This document shows positions 8,080 through 12,999 of a DNA stretch of 12,999 nt, piece by piece (within the stretch, counting starts at the first letter, position 1; the number at the start of each line of letters is the position of its first letter). This DNA is from Oscillospiraceae bacterium. Lineage in GTDB: Bacteria; Bacillota; Clostridia; Oscillospirales; Acutalibacteraceae. Made by a program: the position numbers and the translations under genes. The DNA is taken from positions 33,519 through 46,517 of the forward strand of contig DXWE01000004.1 of NCBI GenBank assembly GCA_019417045.1, given 5' to 3'. The notes beneath the pieces were generated by a model, which was not told where the DNA came from, did no database searches, and saw only the letters and a program-made list of their open reading frames with translations.

Positions 8080-8378
8080 ACTTTCTCCAGCGCCAGGGGC
8101 AGGCTCCGCAGCGAGCCGAGCACCCCCACCCTGTCGCGGATCGCCAGATCGGCCGCGCTGCCCATCGGGGCATCGTCGGGGTTGATGAGCGCCGGATGCG
8201 CTCCCCCGAAATAGCGCAACAGCCCCGCCGCCGGATAGACGGACAGCGAGGTCCCGCCACGAGCGGCAGGTCCGCCCCGCAGGAACCGGATCGCCTGTTC
8301 CATCACGCCGCTGCCGAGAGGCTTCTCATACAGCACCGCGTCCGGTTTGATTCGCCCGCCCACAGAGAGCGGCAAGAG
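8080..8378 (-). pseudogene. Remnant of Sir2-family NAD-dependent protein deacylase (C-terminal part)
   Basis: On the minus strand the translation contains GGRIKPDAVLYEKPL, GGTSLSVYPAAGLLRYF, ALINPDDAPM and ADLAIRDRVGVL, which are the second half of a bacterial sirtuin (after the zinc site: KPDVVLYEE, GGTSL.VYPAAG, LIN, ADL). The N-terminal half with the Rossmann NAD motifs and catalytic His is absent; upstream lies the thiT promoter region. Between AIRFLR and GGTSL the expected A-D-L-(P/L)-(L/I)-V appears only in a shifted frame (about 8258-8277), showing a 1-nt gain and a 1-nt loss that cancel. The zinc Cys expected just before GGRIKPD is also missing and may reflect another shift. The frame runs past the usual sirtuin end into the terminator. 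No functional enzyme is expected. A run of sequencing errors could mimic part of this, but not the missing half. Confidence 0.75.
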
Positions 8379-8441
8379 AGCGGACCAGACCCGTCTGACA
8401 TCGCCGCAGCCAAAAGTCTGTCGAGAAGGCCGGGGGGACGG

Positions 8442-8470
8442 TTGACAGATCTGTCGAGATGTGTCATACT
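8442..8470 (+). promoter_or_regulatory. Sigma-70-type promoter for thiT leader
   Basis: TTGACA at 8442-8447 matches the -35 consensus fully, with a 17-nt spacer to CATACT (8465-8470, 4 of 6 matches). Transcription would begin near 8477, about 50 nt before the TPP riboswitch. A small hairpin (about 8478-8502) occupies the 5' end of the leader. Confidence 0.7.
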
Positions 8471-8522
8471 AATAAAGAAGGCTGCCGATCCGGTCGGCCT
8501 TCACAAACTACAGACAAGAAAA

Positions 8523-8605
8523 CAAGGGGTGCTGACACGGTCGGCTGAGAGGGAGCAATCGGCTCTCAACCCTGAACCTGATCCGGGTAATACCGGCGGA
8601 GGGAT
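8523..8605 (+). promoter_or_regulatory. TPP riboswitch (THI element)
   Basis: The conserved THI-box parts occur in order: GGGGTGC (8526-8532), GGCTGAGA (8543-8550), ACCCTGAACCTGATC with GGGTAATACC, then GCGGAGGGA ending at 8604. These form the pyrimidine-sensor and pyrophosphate-sensor helices of the thiamine pyrophosphate aptamer. A hairpin with a T-tract follows before thiT, so the expected action is premature termination when TPP is plentiful. I did not resolve the antiterminator; CCGGCGG (8593-8599) could pair with CCGCCG (8633-8638). Confidence 0.94.
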
Positions 8606-8640
8606 GTTACATAACGAGCGGCATGATCCATCGCCGCCGT

Positions 8641-8693
8641 CCCCTGACGTCTCTTCATGCGGTGTTTTCACACTGTGAAGGGGCTTTTTCTTT
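8641..8693 (+). terminator. Leader terminator of the TPP riboswitch (expression platform)
   Basis: CTTCAT (8653-8658) pairs with GTGAAG (8675-8680) and GGTGT (8661-8665) with ACACT (8670-8674), leaving a 2-nt bulge and a TTTC loop, followed by GGGGC and TTTTTCTTT (8685-8693). It lies between aptamer and start codon, the usual position for a transcription-attenuating platform. An alternative shorter hairpin (TTCAC/GTGAA) overlaps it. Confidence 0.75.
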
Positions 8694-8721
8694 GTCTGAG
8701 ACACAGAAAGAGGGAGTTTGT

Positions 8722-9525
8722 ATGCAGAAAAGACCGATCGTCCGACTGACCGAGAGCGCACTGATGATCGCCGCGGCCACCATCTTGAGCCTGATTCCGA
8801 TTGTAAAAATGCCGTTTGGCGGCTCGGTGACGGCGTTCAGCATGCTGCCGATCCTGCTCATCGCTTACCGGTACGGGGTGCTGTGGGGCTGCTTTGTCGG
8901 CGTGGCGCACGGCCTGATCCAGCTGTTGCTGGACCTGGGTACCCTGCAATACGCCACCACCATCTGGGCGGCGCTCGCCATTGTCCTGCTCGACTACCTG
9001 GTGGCGTTTGGCGTACTGGGTGCCGGGGGGCTGTTCCGCCGCCGGCAGAACCAGGCGGCAGGGTTGACAATGGGGGTGCTGGTGGCGTGCGTGCTGCGGT
9101 ATCTCTGCCACGTTATCACCGGCTGCACCGTCTGGGTGGGCCTGTCCATCCCGGACTCGGCGGCGCTGCTCTATTCGCTGGCATACAACGCGGCGTATAT
9201 GCTGCCCGAGACGCTGATCACCATGGTGGGCGCGTATTATATCGCCCGGGTACTGGATTTCCGCCGCGACAGGCTCACTCGGGTGGCAGTACAGCACCGC
9301 GGTGGACTGCTCGAGATCGTCGGGTCGTTCGCTCTGGTGGGTTGTATTCTGGCTGATGCGCTCATGCTGTTTTTTGTCATCCAGACAGAAGAGGGATTCG
9401 ATATCACCCGCATCTCCGGGGCCAACTGGCCGGTGCTGGCGATCGTGCTTGTGTGCGGACTGGCGGTATTCGCAGCGCTCCAGCTGGCGGTGCGCCGGCT
9501 GCGCGGCCGTCCGCAGACTGCCTGA
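8722..9525 (+). CDS. thiT: Energy-coupled thiamine transporter S component ThiT, with C-terminal extension
   Basis: 267 residues from ATG 8722, with AGGGAG 5 nt upstream. It is the substrate-binding membrane subunit of an ECF transporter: it binds thiamine outside the cell and works with the shared EcfA/A'/T module, which is not in this window. Residues 1-175 match the six-helix ThiT fold: A-x-x-x-A (Ala13, Ala17) in helix 1 for EcfT docking, MPFGGSVTAFSMLP, LLDYLVAF, H130 in RYLCH, W138, Y151 and N156. Four of these sit at a constant offset of 5 from the thiamine-contacting residues I recall for Lactococcus ThiT; the usual Glu is Asp91 here. The last ~85 residues add two more membrane helices (about 195-221 and 236-257), unlike standard ThiT of about 190 residues. 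The TPP riboswitch upstream supports the assignment. It is a single-gene unit ended by its own terminator. Confidence 0.93.
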   Translation: MQKRPIVRLTESALMIAAATILSLIPIVKMPFGGSVTAFSMLPILLIAYRYGVLWGCFVGVAHGLIQLLLDLGTLQYATTIWAALAIVLLDYLVAFGVLGAGGLFRRRQNQAAGLTMGVLVACVLRYLCHVITGCTVWVGLSIPDSAALLYSLAYNAAYMLPETLITMVGAYYIARVLDFRRDRLTRVAVQHRGGLLEIVGSFALVGCILADALMLFFVIQTEEGFDITRISGANWPVLAIVLVCGLAVFAALQLAVRRLRGRPQTA

Positions 9526-9545
9526 ACAAAACAGAGAGATTGACG

Positions 9546-9576
9546 GCCGGGCGCCATTGGCGCCCGGCTGTTTTCC
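9546..9576 (+). terminator. Intrinsic terminator after thiT
   Basis: The perfect 10-bp stem GCCGGGCGCC / GGCGCCCGGC (9546-9555, 9559-9568), with loop ATT, is followed by TGTTTTCCTT. It lies 20 nt past the thiT stop codon and separates thiT from the queT promoter, whose -35 begins within its T-rich tail. Confidence 0.9.
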
Positions 9577-9606
9577 TTGACAAGGCGGGGGGAGATGGGG
9601 TATAGT
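9577..9606 (+). promoter_or_regulatory. Sigma-70-type promoter for queT
   Basis: TTGACA (9577-9582) is a perfect -35. An 18-nt spacer leads to TATAGT (9601-9606), 5 of 6 matches to the -10. Transcription would start near 9613, right at the first leader hairpin, leaving about 90 nt of untranslated RNA. Confidence 0.8.
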
Positions 9607-9613
9607 ACCCCTT

Positions 9614-9694
9614 GCGCCCCACACAGGGGGCGCGGTCAGTTCGAAACCATCCTGACCGGGCGGTGTTCTGCCGTCCAAATCAAAACTAGGGAGG
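9614..9694 (+). promoter_or_regulatory. Structured queT leader, candidate preQ1 riboswitch
   Basis: Three hairpins sit side by side: GCGCCCC/GGGGCGC (9614-9620, 9627-9633), GGTCAG/CTGACC (9634-9639, 9652-9657; 12-nt loop) and GGGCGG/CCGTCC (9658-9663, 9671-9676; loop TGTTCTG). An A-rich tail, AAATCAAAACTA, then runs into the Shine-Dalgarno AGGGAGG (9688-9694). queT genes are frequent preQ1-riboswitch targets. The last hairpin plus tail resembles preQ1-I, while the overall length, gene and apparent lineage would suit preQ1-III. I could not place a pseudoknot, so the class is undecided. Control would probably be at translation, since there is no T-tract before the start codon. Confidence 0.5.
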
Positions 9695-9702
9695 ACAAAA
9701 CC

Positions 9703-10230
9703 ATGCAACAGAAGAGGATGCTCCGCCGCGTGGCGGAGGGCGGCCTGATCGCCGCCATGTACACCGCTCTCACCCTGATCCTGCCGGTCGCGGCGTTCGG
9801 ACAGGTGCAGTTCCGGGTGTCGGAGATGCTCACCATCCTGCCGGTATTCACACCGGCCGCGATTCCGGGGCTCGCGGTGGGCTGTTTTGTCTCCAACCTG
9901 CTCGGGCTGACGCTCGGGCTGAACCCCGCCGGCGTGTGGGACATGGCGTTCGGCACGGCGGCCACACTGATCGCCGCGCTGCTGACATACCTTCTGCGGA
10001 ACGTCCGGTGGAAGGGACTGCCGGTGCTGGCGACACTGCCGCCGGTGCTCGTCAACGCGGGGATCGTGGGGCTGGAGCTGGCGATCCTGCTGTTTGGGTT
10101 CAGCTGGGGGGCATACGGCCTGTGCGCGGTCTGGGTCGCGCTCGGACAGGTGGGAGCGTGCAGTATCTGCGGGCTGGCGCTGTTTGCCGCACTGGAAAAG
10201 TCCGGCGCAGCTCGAAGGCTGTTCGCCTGA
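9703..10230 (+). CDS. queT: Queuosine-precursor ECF transporter S component QueT
   Basis: 175 residues from ATG 9703, with AGGGAGG 8 nt upstream; the frame is open farther upstream but has no other start with a binding site. It is a QueT-family membrane protein (PF06177) that binds a queuosine precursor (preQ0, preQ1 or queuine) for import by a shared ECF module. Diagnostic stretches are QVQFRVSEMLTILPVF (34-49), PAAIPGLAVGCFVSNLLG (51-68), FGTAATLIAALLTYLLR (83-99) and LPPVLVNAGIVGLEL (112-126). An A-x-x-x-A pair (Ala18, Ala22) in helix 1 fits docking to EcfT. Length and five to six hydrophobic helices are normal for the family. It forms its own unit with promoter, structured leader and terminator, directly after thiT: two S components for different micronutrients side by side. 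Confidence 0.92.
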   Translation: MQQKRMLRRVAEGGLIAAMYTALTLILPVAAFGQVQFRVSEMLTILPVFTPAAIPGLAVGCFVSNLLGLTLGLNPAGVWDMAFGTAATLIAALLTYLLRNVRWKGLPVLATLPPVLVNAGIVGLELAILLFGFSWGAYGLCAVWVALGQVGACSICGLALFAALEKSGAARRLFA

Positions 10231-10246
10231 TTTCGACATATACAGA

Positions 10247-10277
10247 CAACGCAGCCGGGAGCTGCGTTGCTTTTTTT
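10247..10277 (+). terminator. Intrinsic terminator after queT
   Basis: A 9-bp stem (10247-10255 with 10261-10269; core AACGCAGC/GCTGCGTT), with loop CGGGA, is followed by seven T residues (10271-10277). It starts 16 nt after the queT stop codon. Confidence 0.93.
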
Positions 10278-10307
10278 GTAAAAGAAGTAGCTTTTTCCTC
10301 TATAGTC

Positions 10308-10316
10308 TGCTATACT
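10308..10316 (+). promoter_or_regulatory. Extended -10 promoter for the FAD protein / GT-C pair
   Basis: TGC-TATACT is an extended -10 (TGn plus 5 of 6 matches). No good -35 is present at 17 nt (TAGCTT), which extended -10 promoters can tolerate. A second TATAGT lies at 10301-10306. The terminator just upstream means a promoter is needed here. Confidence 0.5.
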
Positions 10317-10350
10317 AGGCAGGGAATATGACCAAAGAGGGAGTGGCGGT

Positions 10351-11904
10351 ATGAAACGGGCGATTGTGATTGGAGCGGGTCCGGCCGGGCTGACCGCGGC
10401 GCTGGAACTGCTGCGTCGGTCCAAGGAGTACGAAGTGGTGGTGCTCGAAGAGAGCGGCGAAGTGGGCGGCATTTCCCGCACGGTCCGGCACGAGGGGAAC
10501 CGCATGGATATCGGGGGGCACCGGTTTTTCTCCAAGGACGACGCGGTGACCGCCTGGTGGAACGAGATGCTGCCGCTGCAGGGCGCACCGGCGATGGACG
10601 ACAAGCAGCTCGGCCGGGACAAGCCCCTTTCGCCCGGGGGGCCGGACCCCGAGCAGACGGACGAGGTCATGCTGGTGCGCGATCGGGTGTCGCGGATTTA
10701 CTACCACAAGCACTTTTTTGATTATCCGATCAGCATGAAATGGCAGACGTTCCGGAACATGGGATTTGTCAGCACGGTAAAAGCCGGATGCAGCTATCTC
10801 GGTGCCCGGCTTCACAAGCTGCCGGAGACGTCGCTCGAGAACTTCTATATCAACCGGTTTGGGCGCGTGCTGTACGGCATGTTTTTTGAAGGGTATACGG
10901 AAAAGCTGTGGGGTCGGCACCCGCGGGACATCTCGGCCGACTGGGGTGCGCAGCGGGTCAAGGGGCTGTCGATCGCGGCGGTGCTGAAGGACATGTTCGG
11001 CAAGCTGCTGCCCGGGCATAAAAACCGCCAGGTGGAGACCTCCCTGATCGAGCAGTTCGTCTATCCGAAGTACGGACCGGGCCAGCTGTGGGAGAAGGCG
11101 GCCGCAGAAGTCGAAGCTCTTGGCGGCAAGCTCATCCGAAACTGCCGGGTCACGGGGCTGCGGCTGGAGAACGGCCGCCTGAGCGGGGTGGACTGCCTCA
11201 AAGACGGAGAACCGTGGCAGCTGTCCGGCGACGTCGTGTTCTCGTCCATGCCGCTGAAGGATCTGGTGGCGGGACTCGGGGACGGCGTGCCGGAGCGGAT
11301 CCGGGAGATCGCGGCGGGGCTGCCCTACCGGGACTTTGTGACGGTGGGGCTGCAGGTGGACCGCCTGAACCTGAAAAACGAGACCGCGATCCGCACACTG
11401 GGCAACATTGTGCCCGACTGCTGGATCTACGTGCAGGATCCGGGCGTGAAGCTCGGGCGGATCCAGATCTTCAACAACTGGTCGCCGTATATGGTGCGGG
11501 ATCCGGAGCACACCGTGTGGATGGGGCTCGAGTACTTCTGCGCCGAGGGGGACGAATTCTGGAATATGGAGGAGACGGCGTGTGTGGATTTTGCGGTGGA
11601 GGAGCTGTGCCGCATGGGGATCCTGAACAGCCGCGACCAGGTGCAGAAATACCATCGGGAGCGGGTGAAAAAGGCCTATCCCGCCTATTTCGACAGCTAT
11701 GCGCAGATTGACGAGCTGATTGCGTATCTCAACACGATCGACAACCTCTACTGTATCGGCCGCAACGGCCAGCACCGGTACAACAACATGGACCACTCGA
11801 TGGTGACTTCGTTTGAGGCAGTGAAGGCCCTGCTGTCGGGCGATTCTTCTCGCGCGGCCATCTGGAACGTCAACACCGAGGAGGCGTACCATGAGGAGAA
11901 GTAA
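10351..11904 (+). CDS. FAD-dependent oxidoreductase, UDP-galactopyranose mutase / amine-oxidase superfamily
   Basis: 517 residues from ATG 10351, with AGAGGGAG 7 nt upstream. The N-terminus carries the Rossmann FAD motif G8-x-G10-x-x-G13, a second strand ending in Glu33-Glu34, and GG-I-S-R. GGHRFFSK (55-62), RVSRIYYHKHFFDYPIS (112-128), YTEKLWG (182-188) and DWGAQRVKGLS follow. The C-terminus has the FAD-closing stretch GRNGQHRYNNMDHSM (470-484). This is the large bacterial group annotated 'NAD(P)/FAD-dependent oxidoreductase', related to UDP-galactopyranose mutase and protoporphyrinogen oxidase, with no membrane helix seen. The reaction is unproven. Members often lie beside glycosyltransferases of surface-glycan loci, and here the next gene, a membrane protein with GT-C traits, overlaps it by 14 nt, so a role in making or modifying a (lipid-linked) sugar is inferred. 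A carotenoid-type desaturase is less likely. Confidence 0.8.
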   Translation: MKRAIVIGAGPAGLTAALELLRRSKEYEVVVLEESGEVGGISRTVRHEGNRMDIGGHRFFSKDDAVTAWWNEMLPLQGAPAMDDKQLGRDKPLSPGGPDPEQTDEVMLVRDRVSRIYYHKHFFDYPISMKWQTFRNMGFVSTVKAGCSYLGARLHKLPETSLENFYINRFGRVLYGMFFEGYTEKLWGRHPRDISADWGAQRVKGLSIAAVLKDMFGKLLPGHKNRQVETSLIEQFVYPKYGPGQLWEKAAAEVEALGGKLIRNCRVTGLRLENGRLSGVDCLKDGEPWQLSGDVVFSSMPLKDLVAGLGDGVPERIREIAAGLPYRDFVTVGLQVDRLNLKNETAIRTLGNIVPDCWIYVQDPGVKLGRIQIFNNWSPYMVRDPEHTVWMGLEYFCAEGDEFWNMEETACVDFAVEELCRMGILNSRDQVQKYHRERVKKAYPAYFDSYAQIDELIAYLNTIDNLYCIGRNGQHRYNNMDHSMVTSFEAVKALLSGDSSRAAIWNVNTEEAYHEEK

Positions 11905-12999
11905 GTGGGTGACACTTGGTCTGCCGATCCTGCTGCTCGCTGCGGTGCTCGGGGTGGTGGGGTATTTTATCCTGTTCCCCGGCTGGGGCTATTTCCACTC
12001 CGATTGTGCGGACACCATTTTGTGGGCACAGGCGGCATATGACGCGGGCGCCCTGCTCAACCCCGACTTTGAATATGCCTGTCTGCTCCCGTTCGGCGCG
12101 CAGCTGCTGATGCTGCCGTTTATCGGTTTGTTCGGCCTGTCCACCACCACGCAGGCCATCGGGATGATCCTGTTTGTGCTGCTGCTCGCGGGGGCGGCGT
12201 TCTGGCTGGCCCGGACAATGGGGTGGAGCGTTGGCTGGTGCGCGGCCGCGGTGGCGGTGCCGCTGCTGGTCGTGTGCGGAAGTGAAAAGCTGCGGGAGAT
12301 CTTTTTTCTCCACGCCATTTACTATACGCTCGGCTGCCTGTTCCTGCTGGTGGGGCTCGCGCTGGTCAACCGGCTGTGGCGGGCGGTGGAAACGCCTGGT
12401 GGAACGCCGGTGATCTGGCTGGAACTCACGGGCGCCTGGTGCCTGCTGTGCGCGCTCAACGGGCTGCCGTCGCTGGTGCTGTTCTCCCTGCCGCTGCTCG
12501 GCGCGGTGGTGCTGGAGCGGTTTTTCGACAGCCGCACGCCGCTGTTCTCCGGCAACAACCGGCAGATTCTGCTCCTGGTGGCGCTCGGGCTGGTGACCAC
12601 CCTGCTCGGTCTGGCGATGGGGGATCTGATCGCCAACGGCATTGTGGCGGGGTATGAGGATGCCTATTCCACCTTCTCGGGATCCGGCAACTGGGTCGAT
12701 AACCTGCTGGGCCTGTTCCCGGCCTGGATCCAGCTGCTGGGCGGCGACGTGAAGGACGGGACCGCGTTCCTGTCGGCCGATGGGATCCTGGGCCTGATCC
12801 GGGTGGCGTTTGCGCTGGTGCTCGGTATCCTGCCCGTGGTGATGCTCTTCTTTTATAAGCGGTTTGACCGGGGCCTGCGCCTGCTGCTGCTCGCCCACTG
12901 GGTGCAGACGGCGCTGGTGGTGTTTGCATTCGTGTTCGGCCGGCTGTCCGCCGCGAACTGGCGGCTCAGCCCCGTGGTGTTCACCGCCGCGCTGCTGGC
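11891..12999 (+). CDS. Polytopic membrane protein, GT-C glycosyltransferase-like, 3' truncated by window end
   Basis: The frame opens at ATG 11891, 14 nt before the FAD-gene stop, with GAGGAGG (11878-11884) 6 nt upstream. It stays open to the window edge: 369 residues and no stop. The protein begins MRRSK with a membrane helix (about 8-29), then an outside loop with His36-Ser37-Asp38 and Asp41, followed by W-A-Q-A-A-Y-D-A-G and about seven to eight further hydrophobic helices separated by short loops. A helix followed by an early acidic outside loop is the layout of GT-C enzymes, which move sugars from polyprenyl-phosphate donors; Asp38/Asp41 would be the metal or catalytic site (inference). 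No family-level name is recognised. The tight overlap implies coupled translation and a shared pathway with the FAD protein. It could instead be a non-enzymatic polytopic protein of a surface-polymer locus. Confidence 0.7.
   Translation, partial: MRRSKWVTLGLPILLLAAVLGVVGYFILFPGWGYFHSDCADTILWAQAAYDAGALLNPDFEYACLLPFGAQLLMLPFIGLFGLSTTTQAIGMILFVLLLAGAAFWLARTMGWSVGWCAAAVAVPLLVVCGSEKLREIFFLHAIYYTLGCLFLLVGLALVNRLWRAVETPGGTPVIWLELTGAWCLLCALNGLPSLVLFSLPLLGAVVLERFFDSRTPLFSGNNRQILLLVALGLVTTLLGLAMGDLIANGIVAGYEDAYSTFSGSGNWVDNLLGLFPAWIQLLGGDVKDGTAFLSADGILGLIRVAFALVLGILPVVMLFFYKRFDRGLRLLLLAHWVQTALVVFAFVFGRLSAANWRLSPVVFTAALL

Noticed and set aside
8055..8678. Plus-strand frame spanning the sirtuin remnant and TPP riboswitch
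   Set aside because: It crosses a riboswitch and two terminators, is low-complexity in composition, and has no protein-family resemblance.
8668..11892. Long open frames on the minus strand opposite thiT/queT and the FAD gene (over 500 codons each)
   Set aside because: They are rich in Arg, Pro, His and Gln, lack ribosome binding sites and domain motifs, and mirror well-supported + strand genes; they arise from high GC.

Overview
The window looks like part of a chromosome of a high-GC, Gram-positive gut-type clostridium (Oscillospiraceae/Ruminococcaceae-like). The inference rests on strong AGGAGG-type ribosome binding sites, stand-alone ECF-transporter S components under riboswitches, a GH141-like beta-helix enzyme with the C-terminal domain usual in clostridial polysaccharide degraders, and surface proteins anchored by a C-terminal membrane helix. 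No species can be named from the sequence alone. All intact genes are on the + strand.

Region 1 (2-8070) is a carbohydrate-degradation operon of three closely spaced genes: (i) the 3' part of a surface protein made of at least four CBM4/9-like modules and a C-terminal membrane anchor; (ii) a very large secreted protein that joins a LamG/concanavalin-like domain, a membrane helix, a second signal-peptide-like segment and a GH141-like right-handed beta-helix glycosidase in one reading frame; (iii) a cytoplasmic glycoside hydrolase of the hypothetical-GH6 / beta-galactosidase-trimerisation type. A near-perfect 15-bp hairpin closes the operon. The picture is binding and cutting of a complex plant or host glycan at the surface, then trimming of imported fragments inside. 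No transporter is in view.

Region 2 (8080-8380, minus strand) is the decayed C-terminal remnant of a Sir2 deacetylase gene, convergent with the operon.

Region 3 (8442-10277) holds two single-gene vitamin/precursor uptake units, each with its own promoter, structured leader and terminator: a TPP riboswitch followed by thiT (thiamine S component, with an unusual C-terminal extension), then a structured leader (candidate preQ1 riboswitch) followed by queT (queuosine-precursor S component). The shared ECF energising module (EcfA/A'/T) is not in the window.

Region 4 (10308-12999) is a new transcription unit with a UDP-galactopyranose-mutase-like FAD protein overlapping by 14 nt a polytopic membrane protein that resembles GT-C glycosyltransferases and runs off the end. 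This pair probably acts in cell-surface glycan synthesis.

The most unusual element is the internal transmembrane-plus-signal-peptide junction inside gene 2, which suggests a bacterial 'polyprotein' that signal peptidase could split into an anchored lectin and a released glycosidase. The two-TM extension of ThiT, the frameshift-bearing sirtuin relic and the unclassified queT leader are the next most interesting.
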